This document shows positions 24,965-37,612 of a stretch of 64,000 bases of DNA, piece by piece. The stretch lies in contig JAKZZE010000012.1 of the NCBI GenBank assembly GCA_024220505.1, positions 1,426,001 to 1,490,000 on the forward strand, in the 5' to 3' direction. The notes beneath the pieces were generated by a model that ran no database searches, had not been told where the DNA came from, and saw nothing but the letters and a program-made list of their open reading frames with translations. The position numbers were made by a program, and so were the translations under genes. The stretch comes from Rhizopus arrhizus (taxonomy: Eukaryota; Mucoromycota; Mucoromycetes; Mucorales; Rhizopodaceae). The first letter of the stretch is position 1; every line of letters begins with the position of its first letter.

Positions 24965-26070
24965 ATGACTGATAGTAATACATTTAATGCGTGGGTTTGC
25001 GAAGGCAAAGGTAAACCACTTGTTGAGATGCAGCTCGAATTGAAGCCCTGGGATGAAGACAGTGTTGAATTAAAGATCACACACTGCGGTATCTGTGGTA
25101 GTGATACCCATACCTTAGGTAAAGACAACAATAGACATGTTAATCCTATTCGAACATTAAACATTATTCTCTCACAGACTCTGGTTGGTTCCCTACAGAT
25201 TACCCATGTGTTGTTGGACACGAAATTGCTGGTGTTGTCACAAGAGTAGGAAAGAACGTAAAGAAGTTGAAGGTGGGTGATCGTGCTGGGCTTGGTCCTA
25301 TATGTGGCTCATGCAAAAGCTGCGCAAAATGCTCTTCAAACAATGAAAACATTTGTGCAGGGGGAGTGATTGGGACGTACGGTAGCCATTGGCCAACGGG
25401 TGATAAGACATATGGAGGTTATGCTGATAAGTGGCGAGGAGATCAACTCTTTGTGTGCAAGATCCCGGATAATATGACAAATGAAAATGCTTCTTCTTTC
25501 CTTTGCGCTGGTGTAACAACCTATGCTCCTTTAAAGCGATGGAATGTGGGCCCTGGTTCTGTTGTTGGTGTTTTGGGTATTGGTGGCCTTGGTCACTTTG
25601 GTGTCATGTTCGCCAAGGCCATGGGTGCCACTGTCATTGCTTTATCCTCGAGTGACAGAAAGCGTGAAGTTGCTTTTGAACTTGGTTGTGATGATTATGT
25701 TGTTACTAGTGATGCTGAGGCAATGAAAAAACATAATAGCAAGTTAACTCATATTCTCTGTACTGGTGTTGGCGAAGACTTTACTTGGGAGCCTTACTTT
25801 AATCTGCTGGAGTCCAATGGTATATTCATCAATGTTAATGCTCCCGAGTTCTCGTACCCACCAGTTCCTTTGTTTATGCAAATAATGAAACAAATTGTAA
25901 TTGTCGGATCTGCAGCCGGATCTCCTTCAGTTACTGAAGAAATGCTTCAATTTGCTGCTGATCATAATATCAATGCTTGGTATAAAAAGTATTCCATGAA
26001 AGATGTTAACAAGGCTATTGAGGACTTTAGGGCTGGACTTCCCAGATTCAGATTTGTACTCGAAAATTAA
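24965..26070 (+). CDS. Zinc-dependent alcohol dehydrogenase, ADH6/CAD type
   Basis: Medium-chain dehydrogenase/reductase, probably NADP(H)-dependent, interconverting alcohols and aldehydes. Two exons (24965-25118 and 25178-26070, 59-bp intron) give 348 residues. Catalytic-zinc motifs are CGICGSDTH and GHE in VVGHEIAG. The four structural-zinc Cys lie in CGSCKSCAKC...NENIC. The GDR motif (VGDRAGLG) precedes them. The Rossmann fold shows GIGGLGHFGVMFAKAMG, and a Ser-rich SSSDRKR after beta-2 fits NADP preference. Overall layout matches yeast ADH6/ADH7 and plant cinnamyl alcohol dehydrogenases. The in-frame Met at 24965 lies just after a run of A-rich leader. Substrate unknown. Confidence 0.92.
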
Positions 26071-27621
26071 ATTGTGAACAATAAACTATTTATTCAAATT
26101 CTATTTATGTGTTTTTAACGATATTTTATAAGATAAAAGTGAGAGCACACTAATTATTGATAGGTTGGACTTACAAAATCGAAATTCTCCAGTCAGATAA
26201 AGAAAGTAAAAATCATGGCTATAAACTAAATTTTGTTTCCTTTGCTAAAGGGCCTTATATAAATTAAAATTGCTTATTTCATTGAATGAAAAAAAAAAAA
26301 GCAGTATGAATGAATTATTACAATGCAAATGAGATATGTAATATGTGGCTGTCGCTGAAGAATAGCTCAAATACCAACTGTTTCTTCCCAGAATAGCTAA
26401 AGTAGGCTATAGATTAAGCTGCATACGAAAAAGAGGGATTTTATATTCATGGGCTCTTTTATGTGATCAATCTAACAATCACATGAGTTTTCAGCTTACC
26501 TAAGTATCACTTTGTTCTTGGCAAGGATATTACAAAGCAATTGCGTAGTTACAATCTTATTTGATTCAGGACAATTCCTCTTTTTCTATTGTTTATTTCC
26601 CAATAATAAACAGTAAGAATCACATAAAAAAAACACTGACTTCATCAGCTTAAAATGTGTACTTTTTGATACATCTACAGTCCTTATGTTCCATACATTG
26701 TTTAGCTCATTATCACATGGTGTTCTCATCTCTTTGTACAAAATTTGAAATTTACATAAGATAAAACGGAAAAGTGTATATGCGCAAGATCATCCGAGTT
26801 TCCATTTGAGGAAGTTGACGGGAAAGTATGGTGTAGTTAAAAACTTGGATTACTGTAGGACTAAAAAATTATGTTATGAAAAGCCTGGATCAGATAGAGA
26901 CATGATTATCTATTTTTTCTTTTAAAAATTGCAGGATGAAAAAGAAAAGAGCCCAATGCAAGGTGAATGTATAAAACAAAATGAAAAAAAAAAATGACCA
27001 GATTTTATTCGTGTTGAAAAAGGAGAAATCTGATTTTTCTCATCAATCAATGCTGTGGGAAATCCCCGCTTTGAGGAATAAAATTAGTATTACAGTTATA
27101 CAAATTATAAAAGTAGGAAAGTATGACTATGGGGGATAACATGCTACCAACACTATTTTTTTTTATTCAGTGAAATAAGCCAAACCTTTCTTTCTCTTTC
27201 TTGAACACCATCTTATATTATCAATAAATTGGAAACATAATAAAGACAAAAGAGAAAAGAGAGCCATTCTTGATCCCTTCTTAATGTTTTCGTCTAAAAA
27301 GAAATTATGTTTGCACAAGAAACAATGTCAACTTGGTTTTTATGTGTTCCCAAACGAATTTGATTTTTCTTGTCATTACGGAGGATAATTTGCTGTTGAG
27401 GAGAATTTTGTCAAGGAAAAAAAAACAGCATGTTCTTATGACTTTACATTCATGCCAGTCAGATCCATATAAATACACTTTCTTGTTTCTAGTTGAATCA
27501 ACTTTGTCTTTATTCTGCAAACTTGCAACAAATTCCTTTTTTTTACAAATCAAAAAGAGTCTAATTATTTTAGCACACGCTATTTACTAATCATAAAAGG
27601 AAATAAACACGTATTGTATTA
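26071..27621. other. AT-rich intergenic region
   Basis: A 1.55-kb spacer between the dehydrogenase and the hexose transporter. No coding exon or structured element was found. The last few hundred bases must contain the transporter promoter. Confidence 0.5.
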
Positions 27622-29517
27622 ATGAAGCATCTATCACTCATTGCCACAACGATTTCATGTATTGGTGGCTTCCTATTTGGTTATGACATTGGTATTTAAT
27701 CAATCAAAAGACACATTTAGACAGCTCTTAACCTCTTCTTTAGGTGTCATCTCTGGTGTATTGGCCATGCCAACCTTTCCAGCTTACTTTGGAATACAAG
27801 GAGACGCAAGTACGGTAGCTACGATGAAAGGAAACGTCGTGTCATTACTTCAGGCAGGTTGTTGTGTAGGCGCCTTATTGGTTAATTTTCTTGCTGGTAA
27901 TGGAAATTGACAGGATACAAAGCGTGAAATTAAATGTTTCTACAGATCCTTTGGGTCGTCGATGGACAATTGTGTTGAGTTCATTTGTGTTCATCATCGG
28001 TTCAATCCTTCAAGTAGCAGCTCAAAATATGGCAACCATGATGGCTGGACGTTTTTTTGGTGGCAGTAAAGTTTACAAAAGAATTCAAAATGGCTGCTTT
28101 CTGATATTATTTTTTTTAAAATAGTGGGTATTGGTGCATGCTCCATGTTGGTTCCTATGTACGTGGCTGAGATTGCCCCACGTAAATTGAGAGGAAGACT
28201 AGGTACACTTTGGCAATTTCTTATTGTTGTTGGTATCATGATGTCCTACTGGTAACAAGAAACCTTTTTTTTATTTTCTTGGGCAATTTTTGATCGTTTT
28301 CCATAGGATTGATTATGGTTGTTTGCGTCATATTCCTGTAAGTAATACCCAGTGGAGAGTTCCACTCGGCATCCAAATTGCACCAGGAGGTATCCTATGT
28401 ATTGGTATGGTATTTTTGCCCGAATCTCTAAGATGGCTTGCCTTACACGGTCGTAAAGAAGAAGTCTTGAAGAACTTGTGTAAATTAAGAGATTTGCCTG
28501 CAGATCATCCAGAGATCTTGCAAGAACTTCAAGAGATTGAAGATGCTGCGGAATCAGACAGACAAGCAACCTCTGGTAAATGGACAGAGTTATTTGAACG
28601 CGAAAATTTACACAGATTGTTCCTCGGTATCATGCTTCAGATATTTCAACAGTGGACTGGCAGTAATGCCATTGTAAGTCAGAACAGTAATAGCAACAAT
28701 AAAAAAGACTAATCAGATCTGTATCATAGAACTATTATGGACCCGATATTTTCAAATCGATTGGCCTTAATAGTAACGATACCGAAATTCTGGCTACAGG
28801 TGTTTATGGTGCAGTGAAAGTGGCCTTTGTGTTTGTGACATTCTTCTTTGTTGACAATCGATTGGGTCGTAGACATACTTTGATGCTTGGTTCAGTCATT
28901 CAGATGGTTTCATTCTTTATTCTTGGTGGTATGGTTTTGGGGCTTGAAAAGGATACGAATGGCACATTGGGTGTTGTTGGTGCAGCAGTGGGTGCAAAGG
29001 GCTATGTTGCCATCATTTGTATTTATATATTTGCTATTGGGTAAATATGATTTACTATAAAAAAAGCATGTGTTTGATATTTTATTTAGTTATGAAATTT
29101 CTTGGGGTCCTATCGTTTGGATTGTTTGTTCAGAAATCTATCCTACACGTGTCCGTGCTATTTCTCTTTCTATTACGACAGCTTTTAATTGGGCTATGAA
29201 TGCCACGATTGCTAAAGTGACACCGATCATGATGAATGACATTACTTATGGTACTTACTTCTTTTTTGGTGCAATGTCTGTAGTGATGGGTACATTTGCC
29301 TATGTTTTCTTACCAGAAACAAGAGGAAGATCGCTTGAAGAAATTGATGAGGTAAAGACAAGTCAATGTTGGTTTAATTTATTTACATGTTTTTATCTAG
29401 TTGTTTTCCCGTGGACAAATATTGGCATTTAAAGATAACTATGTTGTTAAAACAGAGAAAGTCAAAGAAGATGAAGAAGAAGCAGTCATTAAAGAAGGCT
29501 CAATCGCCAAGGAATAA
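27622..29517 (+). CDS. Hexose transporter, MFS sugar porter family
   Basis: Twelve-helix plasma-membrane sugar porter. Eight exons join cleanly in frame to about 520 residues. Signature motifs in order are [14 protein letters not shown] in helix 1 (split by intron 1), DPLGRRW in the 2-3 loop (at an exon edge), [35 protein letters not shown] (split by intron 5), NRLGRRH in the 8-9 loop, and [13 protein letters not shown] after helix 12. The C-terminal tail is Lys/Glu-rich. The QQ..G.N motif of helix 7 indicates a hexose substrate, but the specific sugar cannot be told. Introns of about 50-70 bp match the neighbours. Confidence 0.92.
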
Positions 29518-30245
29518 TTTTCTTTATTTTATTTTAAATGAATGTAAAACACATAATATAATTATAATAAATACTTTGTTCTTTTTATTTTTGATACAAA
29601 TGAATGCTGCACTCTTTTGTATTTATCAAATTTCAAGAAGAGGACTTAAGTACTGCTTTGATGAACAAGCTCTTCACAAGTCAAATACTATAATCAGCCT
29701 TTTGCTTAACTGACATGAAAACCATACACCTCCTCCTGAAGCGCACCATAGGTTGAAATACCGGAACAGTGACGGGATAAATAGTGATGATCATCATTAT
29801 ATACCTTTCTTCTTTATTCTTTTTAGACAATCATCGGTAACACATACCATTAATTACAGTTATACTTTTCAGCAAATCGACACCCCCATTCACTCAACTT
29901 TTTGTAAAATGAAACGGGTTGTATTATGACTGAGTTTCAAACCTTTATTGACAGTAATTAAAACGAAATGCACCATTCATGGCTACGTCAGGAACCAAAA
30001 AAAAATTCTACGGGTAACAAAGCATAATGCCTTCTGGTATGTTTAGAGCAATCTAAACGAATAAACTATGATGATTGTGCGAAAATCCTTATTTATTCAA
30101 CTCTTTGAAAAATCTAATAATTCACACTTGATACCTATTCATTTATAACTTTTATGGCGGACCCTGATTGGACTATTAATATTTTTTATAGAAACTCCTT
30201 CTCCAGCCTTTCTCTTCTTCTTTTCACCAAAGCGCGTTTTCCGCA
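29518..30245. other. Intergenic spacer
   Basis: About 730 bp holding the transporter 3' flank and the promoter of the p24 gene. No other element seen. Confidence 0.5.
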
Positions 30246-31164
30246 ATGTCAAGCTTTCGTTTTTCTGCACTTTTATTATTAGCTGTCTGTATAGTGGGTA
30301 GTCAAGCACTATACTTTTACTTGGAAGGATCCGAAAAGAAATGTTTCATTGAGGATTTACCAAAAGAAACTATGGTTATTGGTAATTTAAAGAGATTTAA
30401 AGTTTTCTTGTATTTACCTTGCTGTATTTAGGTGTTTACAAGTCAGAACAGTTCTCGGATAGTCATAATGAATGGATTGAAAATAAAGAAGTGAAGATGG
30501 AAATTACTGTTGAGGTAAAAGAAACATGTATAAGAACAAATGTGAATGTTATTAAAATTGAATGCCACAGGAACTTCCTCAAGGCCACAGAATTGTAGAT
30601 ACAAAAGGTGCTTCCTCTGGTCGTTTTACTTTTACCTCTGCTGAATCTGGAGATCATGCCATCTGTCTTTCTACTTCATCCAATGCCTGGTTTGACAATA
30701 CTAAAACAGTAAGTTAACAAAACAATGTAGTATGTATATGTTAAACTTTTGATAACAGAGAGTTACTTTTGATATGGATTTCGATGATCCAACTGACCAC
30801 CATGATCACCACGCTGAAGGAGTGTCCGGTAATTAAATTGTATAATAAGCTGTATGTGAAGACTAATGATGATTACCATAATAGAATTGGTACAAAGAGT
30901 GCATGAATTAAATGAACGTGTTGAAGATATTCAAATTGAACAAAACGCTCAACGTGTAAGTAATAGCAGTAGAGTGTTATACAAGAGTGAACTTAATAAC
31001 TATTTGTAATATAGGAAAGAGAAAAAGAGTTCCGTGATCAATCTGAATTGATCAACTCTCGTGCTGTTTGGTGGACAATTGCACAAATTGTCGTTCTTGG
31101 TGTTGTCTGTTTCTGGCAAATGCATTATTATAAAAACTTTTTCACCGCTAAAAAGCTCGTATAA
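30246..31164 (+). CDS. p24 family cargo receptor, alpha subfamily (TMED4/9, Erp1/5/6-like)
   Basis: Type I membrane protein cycling between ER and Golgi in COPI and COPII vesicles. Six short exons give about 215 residues. A signal peptide (to about residue 21, ...[12 protein letters not shown]) is followed by the GOLD domain with its Cys pair (KKCFIED and HAICLS), a coiled coil ([19 protein letters not shown]), and one membrane helix ([12 protein letters not shown]). The tail ends NFFTAKKLV, a KKXX dilysine signal for COPI retrieval; [12 protein letters not shown] and the KKLV ending are typical of the alpha group. An unusual His-rich insert (DHHDHHAE) lies before the coiled coil. The stop is 13 bp from the stop of the convergent Hsp70-like gene. 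Confidence 0.92.
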
Positions 31165-31177
31165 AAACAATAAACTT

Positions 31178-33358
31178 TTATTCTACGTCAAATCTACATG
31201 AAACATTATATGTTACATCATTAATGACTGCTTCTACTCGATGCTCTAGTTCACCAAAGTACATCTGATATCATTAGTTCATAGTACATGACAGTGTTAT
31301 TGTTACTTACTTTGATGGTGAGTGAAATGGGATCACCAGGTTTAATATGAGGCAATTCAGGCATTGGAATATCACAATCAAATACCTTTTTCACACCCTC
31401 GCCTTCGGTATATCTTGGTTCATGCTCACTAGCAGATGAAAATATGGAACAGGCAGTTTTGTAAGGTGCATAGATAGTAAATTGACGTATGATACAGCTG
31501 TTTAAATCCAATGGTTTTCCTCTTTCAACAAAAGTGGAGAATCTGTTATCACAGCGTACAAGACCACCAGGTCGAATCACTTTATATTCTTCAGGATCAA
31601 ATTGAGGATCAAATGGATATGTACTCTTAATACCATACCAAAGTCTTGGTACTCTGGTAGCAATCTTGTTTGGATTCATACCAAAGATCACTGCACCACG
31701 AGCCACTGCCATTTCTATAGAAGAATTAGTAAGAGAGTAACGAATTACTGATGGCTATAGCTACCTGGCCTATCAGGTTGAATGATTTTTATATTTTCAG
31801 CTGAAAATTCCTTTTCTAATTGTTGATAAAGATAAGCAGATGAACCAAATCCACCAACTGTAAATATAGCCTTTAAATCGACTGTGTCCTTTTGTAATTG
31901 TCGACAGAGTTGAATGATTCTTTGAATGACTGGATCAAATACATCTCGCTTGATTTCTTCTTTTGTAAATGTTATTGTGCCTTCATCTAACCCAAGAGAA
32001 GGATCTGTCTTGACACGTAAATCAAATCCCATTGGAATCGAACAATAAATATCATCCGTATTATCAAACAATGGCTTTGAACTATCTATTATCAAGTTAA
32101 TAAAAAAAAATATTATTTAATCATCATTTACCAACAAAGACATCCATCATATGTTCAAACGGTCCTTCGGGTATAATGACTTTTCCATTGGGCGAAGGGC
32201 GCAGAATCTTTTTTAATCTCTTCCTTAGCAACTTTCTAAAGTTCAGGTCGATAAACATGGACCCACATGTCTCACCTAGACCTCTTGTACTTTCTCTAAA
32301 TATATTTTTACCATCCAATCCATGTTCTACTTTAAACACAATCAAATCGACTGTGCCACCTCCAGCATCACAAATCATGAATTCTTCACCATCTTTCATG
32401 TCAAACTTATCGCATGTCTTTTCACAATAAAGTGCAGCTGCCTCTGGTTCGGAAATCAACATCAGTCTATCCCGGTGATCAGATTTTTGAATGAGACCTG
32501 ATTCAATCGCTGCTTCACGCATGGTCTGTTTAGCTTGATCAGACCACATAGCAGGCACCTTGTATACATATGGATTAGGATATGTATAGAGCTACTTTGT
32601 TTTGCTTACAGTAAGACAGTATCGAGCTTTTTGATCAAAATCTCTACTAAATCCCTTTTGGCACATGTAAGTCTTAATATAAGTAAACATCTTTTGCAAA
32701 TAGTCTATCATTCAAATAAGCTTTTCATCTCTTTATACGCATCATATCGTGTACCAGATATAATGTGAGCAACGGTTAAATCAAGCGGCAAAGGGGCTAA
32801 TGGTCTTTTTGGATTTTCATCCAAATAAATCTTGAATTGTTGAATAACAATCACCTTTCCTTGATCTGCTTTGGCTGATTTAGCGAATCTTCCCCATTGT
32901 ATCAAGTTCTAATTTGGTTAATTCATGCATGTATTACTGCTCCTCTTGTCATACTTACTCCATCATCACTACTGTATTGCTAATATAAACCAAGTCAAAA
33001 TCAACAGTTCATTCACTCTATTTTTACACTTACACACACTGTAGGACACTATACACGTGTAAAAAATGAATAAGAATGTATTTTATATCCTATTCTATTA
33101 TTACCTTTGGATAACTATAATCTGGTTGTCTCGGCCTAATAACATTCAGATGATTAGATTGTATATAAAGAATAATATAGATTACCATTTGGTGATATCA
33201 ACTATTTCACTGTCATTGATATAAGCATAAGATACACCTGAATAAGTTGTTCCTGAATAACAAAAATAAATAAAATTTTATTTTTTAATTTTTTATTATT
33301 ATCATTTACCAAAGTCAATGCCAATAACAAGAGGGTAATCCTCAATAGGGTTACTCAT
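31178..33358 (-). CDS. Hsp70-like protein, HSPA12 type (copy A)
   Basis: Actin/Hsp70-fold ATPase of the HSPA12-like group, which lacks the classical substrate-binding domain and EEVD tail. Starts at the ATG at 33358 and is spread over several exons, roughly 560-600 residues. Motifs include IGIDFGTTYSG (phosphate 1, split by the first intron), CLTVPAMWSDQAK, LISEPEAAALYCE, ICDAGGGTVDLIVF (phosphate 2), ESTRGLGETCGS and FTVGGFGSSAYLYQQ (adenosine). The last exon encodes MYFGELEHRVEAV...; its junction is in the same place as in copy B. The partner gene starts 197 bp away on the other strand. Function in fungi is unknown; a stress or sensor role is inference. Confidence 0.87.
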
Positions 33359-33555
33359 ATATATTTATATATCAAGGAAGAAAAGGAAAAAAGGGAAAAA
33401 GAAGAAAAGAAAAAGAAAAAAAAAAAAAAAAAAAACTCTAGCCACATAATAAAATGTTCGTGAAACCTTAAACATCAAATTTAAAAGAAAGAGCCAAGAG
33501 TTTTTTTTTTTTTTTTTTCTTTTCTTTTTGCTTTAATTTTTCTTTATACAAAACA
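33359..33555. promoter_or_regulatory. Shared divergent promoter region of the two Hsp70-like genes
   Basis: Only 197 bp separate the two start codons. The region holds a purine-rich stretch ending in a long A run, and a T run near 33500, typical nucleosome-excluding tracts. A two-unit heat-shock-element-like core, TTCgtGAA, lies at 33457-33464. A full element needs three alternating units, and a third is not clear. Bidirectional use is inferred from geometry. Confidence 0.45.
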
Positions 33556-35465
33556 ATGATATCCCAACAAGACAATTATAAATTAGTGATTGCTTATGAT
33601 TTCGGTACCACTTTCTCTGGTGCTTCTTATGCCTTTACACACAACACAATACCTGAAGTGTTTGACGTACAAAAATGGTACATAAAGTATGATTTTTATT
33701 CATTTCTTATATTCTTTACTAGGCCGCATAAAGGAGGCAATTTTTATCCCAAGACACCTACCATATCAGCCTATAAGAGAACAGAGCCTACAAAGCTCGT
33801 CAATTGGGGGCATGGAGCCAAGAAATTGATGACAAAACCACAAGCTGCGAAGGAACACTTTATTTTAACCAACTTTAAACTTCATCTTGATGAAAACTTG
33901 CATCCAAGAGGAACACTAGCCGAAAACAAAAAGTAATTCTGATAACACTTGTCGGGTTGAGTATATGACATATAACGATTATGATAGATCAGCGGTGGAT
34001 AACATTGCAGATTATTTAAAAGCACTTCATGAATATGTATTGGAAGATGTCAGCCGAGGGTTTGCCAAGAACTACGACCAGTCCAGTTTTCGATACTGCC
34101 TCACTGTCCCTGCGATGTGGTCAGATTTAGCCAAGTTCTCGATGCGAAGGGCAGCTATCAAGGCAGGCTTGATTCATGCGGATGATCCTCAAGACCGACT
34201 CATCTTGATCTCAGAACCAGAAGCAGCGGCATTGTATTGTGAACGAATGTGCGAACAGGTCAGCCTCAGACGAGGAGACACTATATTGATCTGTGATGCA
34301 GGTGGAGGTACTGTGGATTTGATTGTATTTGAAGTCATGGATGAACGACTTGAGCGTAATCACCGTCTAAAGGAAGTCACAAAGGGGATTGGTGAGAGCT
34401 GTGGAAGTATCTTTTTGGATAACAAGTTTAAAGCACTTATGGAAGAGAAATTAGGACAACAATTTGAAACATTACCGCCGGCAACCATGAATCATTTAAT
34501 GGATCAATTTGTGCATAATATTAAGCCTGAATTTGATGGACTAGATGATCAATACCTAAATATACCTGCTTCAATTGACATAAGTCAGTTGAATGATGAA
34601 GATGGTTGCTTGGATGAAGGAACACTGGCTTTAAGGGCGGATGAACTTAGAGATAAAGTGTTTGAGCCTGTGGTTCAGCGTGTGGTAAAGCAATAAATCC
34701 TGTTAAACGCAAAAAGAAAAGGACTGATGATTAAAATAGCTTGCGTTAATTGAAAAACAATTGGCTCAAGTACCTGATCAAAACGTTTCTTGTATTTTTC
34801 TCGTAGGTGGATTTGGTTCATCCAATTATCTCTTTCAGAGAGTTCAAGAAACATTTCAAAATCGAGCCAAGCAAATTCTTTGTCCGCCAAGAGCTCCCTT
34901 GGCTGTTGTACGTGGTGCAGTCTATTCAGGTCTCAATCCCCGTTTGATCACATCCCGTGTGTCTCGTCGTACGTATGGTATCAATGCTGGTTTACCCTTT
35001 GATGAGTCAAGGGACCCTCTTTCTTCACGCGTAGTACGTCCAGATGGTACGATTCGTTGTACCACTCGATTTTTGGTATTTGTCAAAAAAGGTGATGTGA
35101 TCCCTGTGGATCACTGCATCAAGGAAAAAATGTTTGTTTATTATGGAACAATCAAAGCAACAGATATCATGCTGTATGCCTCAGAAGAAGATCATGAGCC
35201 AAGATATTACGATGAACCCGGTATAAAGCAAGTGGCTGCTATTTCTGTGCCTATCCCTTATATGCCACATGTGGCGCATGGAGAAAGAGTAGCTTATACA
35301 GTCAGGTAACTAACATGATATTGTGAAATGAACAGAAAACTAACATGTTATAAAAGAATGTACTTTGGTTTAACTGAAATACGTATTGAAGCGGATTTTG
35401 GTATGGGGATTGTACATAAAATTCAATGTAATTTTGATGCAATAGATAAATATGATGACTTTTAA
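33556..35465 (+). CDS. Hsp70-like protein, HSPA12 type (copy B)
   Basis: Paralogue of the divergent copy A. Exons join in frame from the ATG at 33556. Motifs are IAYDFGTTFSG, CLTVPAMWSDLAK, LISEPEAAALYCE, ICDAGGGTVDLIVF, VTKGIGESCGS and FLVGGFGSSNYLFQR. Introns follow ...QKW (33675), ...AENKK (33932, 55 bp to the acceptor at 33986), ...VQRV (34684) and ...YTVR (35307). The last exon begins MYFGLTEIRIE and stops at 35463-35465. The intron after the KW residues and the intron before MYFG are shared with copy A, so the pair arose by duplication. Copy B has an extra intron after VQRV. Length is close to 560 residues. It converges with the myosin light chain gene 42 bp away. Confidence 0.87.
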
Positions 35466-35507
35466 ATAAAATACGTGCGGTATATCTTTTGGGCTTTCTT
35501 TTTATTA

Positions 35508-36290
35508 TTAGTTTGATAAAACAACGGTAACAAAATCTATAGTCAAAACAGATTAGAATACATAGCAAATTGCATACATTTTTTTTGCAGCTTACCAATA
35601 TAATTAATACGACCATCTTTACCAATTTCAACTTCCTTTAAAAGTTCATCCAATTCTTCATTAGTTAATTTCTCACCAAGGTTAGTCAAGACTACAAGCA
35701 CATGTAAGTTTTGTTTTTGTTAAAGTATAACAATATATAATTACCGTAACGTAATTCACCAGCAGAGATATAACCATCACCTTCCTTATCAAAAACTTGG
35801 AAGCCTTGAATAAATTCTTGAGAGGAACCTGCGGGCTTGAAACCATCAGGTCGCGTGAGGATAGATAAAAATGTACCAAAATCAATATCAAATTCTATAT
35901 TAAGGGGGCAAAAGTAAGTAAACAAGAAAAAGGGAAAACGTAAACAACCCATACCTTGGCTTTCAGGGATATTTTTAGATTTAGCAGTTTCTTTAATCAG
36001 TTCACGCACTTCAGCCTCAGTAGGGTTTTGACCAAGACCTCTTAAAAGGTCACCAAGGTTAGCGGAGGAAACAGTGCTGTTACCCTTTTTGTCATATAAA
36101 GAGAAGGCTTCCTTCCATTCTAAAAGTCATTCAGATTAATTGCCAAGATGACACCGGTTTTATACTCCTTCTTACCATCAAGTTGTTCCTGAGTTGGCTA
36201 CTCAAAAAAAAGGATAGAGTAAGTTTTCACTGTCTTTGTATACACCCTTTTCTTTTTTTTTTATTCTCATAAACATACTGCTTTGCTCAT
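35508..36290 (-). CDS. Myosin essential light chain, CDC4/MLC1 type (EF-hand)
   Basis: Calmodulin-like light chain that binds IQ motifs of type II and V myosins; fission yeast Cdc4 is needed for the cytokinetic ring. About 150 residues from six small exons; exon 1 encodes only MSKA and is joined to [17 protein letters not shown]. Paired EF-hands are visible, but loop 1 ([10 protein letters not shown]) and the others lack several calcium ligands. [19 protein letters not shown] is the best-preserved loop. [22 protein letters not shown] and [20 protein letters not shown] are close to fission yeast Cdc4. The last exon supplies DFVTVVLSN. Together with the septin at 15.2 kb this is a second cytokinesis gene in the window, though not clustered with it. 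Confidence 0.9.
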
Positions 36291-36407
36291 TTTTCTTAGT
36301 CTTTAAAAATATTTAGAAAAGAAAAGAAAAAAAGAAACAACTTTTTTTTCCCTTTTTTTATTTATTTTAATAATAACGGAGGTTCAAATAACATTTTGTT
36401 ACGAAGT

Positions 36408-37612
36408 TTAATTTTTACCGAAATCACCAAAGCTATCAATATAATAAGTAGATTTTACTTTGTTATCGTCAGAGAGTAACTCTTCTTTAGTAGCAACACC
36501 TTTATATATAATGATAAGTTGTATGTTTATAATAGATTAGTTGCTAGTTACCTGTCAATACACATAAAGTATCAATACCACCTTTTAAGCCAAATTCAAT
36601 ATCAGTATTAAGTCTATCGCCGATCATCACTGTCTTTTTAGGATCTATTTTATATTCTGCAAGAATAGCTTCCAACATATTCAAAGCAGGTTTACCCAAT
36701 ACAGCATCAGGACGTCTATTAAGGGCAGTGATCAAAGGAGCAGCAATAGCACCAGCACCTACATATAGGTTTATATCATCTAATTATTTTAGTATATACT
36801 ATTTACTTACCAGGATAAAAGGAGCCATGCTGAGGGAATGTGCTGTCTTCATTTGTCAAAAGGAAGTAACAACCAGGATTTCTAGTTAAATAAGCGAATC
36901 CCTTTGCGTATTTTCTATAGTTCACTTGTGTATCAAGTCCGACAATTACTGCTCCAACTTCTGGGTCATCAGGAATTAGATCATTATCAAACAATCCGCT
37001 GTCTTCCTATACACACATGTATGATATATCAGCTAAAGTTAATTGTTTCTTTCTGTCTGTATATCATACTTCTGCACCACAGCTCTTGATGCCTTCTAAA
37101 GCCAGTTCTTCTTTGATACCTTGCATACCAATAATATAAACCTTCTTATCTGTTGGAAACTTTAATACATTCTTCAAATAAGTAGCAGTAGCAAAAGCAG
37201 AAGAAAAGATTTCTCCCTAAAACATCATATGAATTCATTTCTCTTTCTCTCTTTTTTTTTATAATAAATTACCAATTCTGCCTTAATACCAAGTCCTTCA
37301 AACTTCTTTAAATAAGATGCGCGAGACTTTGTACTGTTGTTGGTAACAAAACAAACATGTTTGCCTTTATATGTATACGTTAATACACATTGATATCAAA
37401 GGTTTTCTTCCAACCTTTTTCACGCAAGAGTTTCATAGATTCTGCTACTCCTTCAAACATATTGTTGCCTTCCCACAAAACACCTATGAGCTCATTAGTC
37501 CACAAATCCCTTATTCTTTATTTTTGGGTTTACCATCGCAATCAAACAAAAAGTTATCATACTTGTTGATAAATTCCTCTCTTTCCTCTTTTGTTTTCAA
37601 GTATTGAAGCAT
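36408..37612 (-). CDS. HAD-superfamily phosphatase (PHO13/phosphoglycolate phosphatase type)
   Basis: Cytosolic 4-nitrophenylphosphatase-like enzyme of the HAD subclass IIA; relatives clear toxic metabolites such as 2-phosphoglycolate. Six or more exons, about 300 residues. The nucleophile motif FLFDCDGVLWEG lies near residue 22 (split by an intron). Motif II is VCFVTNNSTKSR. The cap contains VIVGLDTQVNYRKYAKGF. The Lys motif is VLGKPALNMLE, and the acidic motif III is MIGDRLNTDIEFG. The last exon ends IDSFGDFGKN. All catalytic Asp and the Lys are present. Confidence 0.9.
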
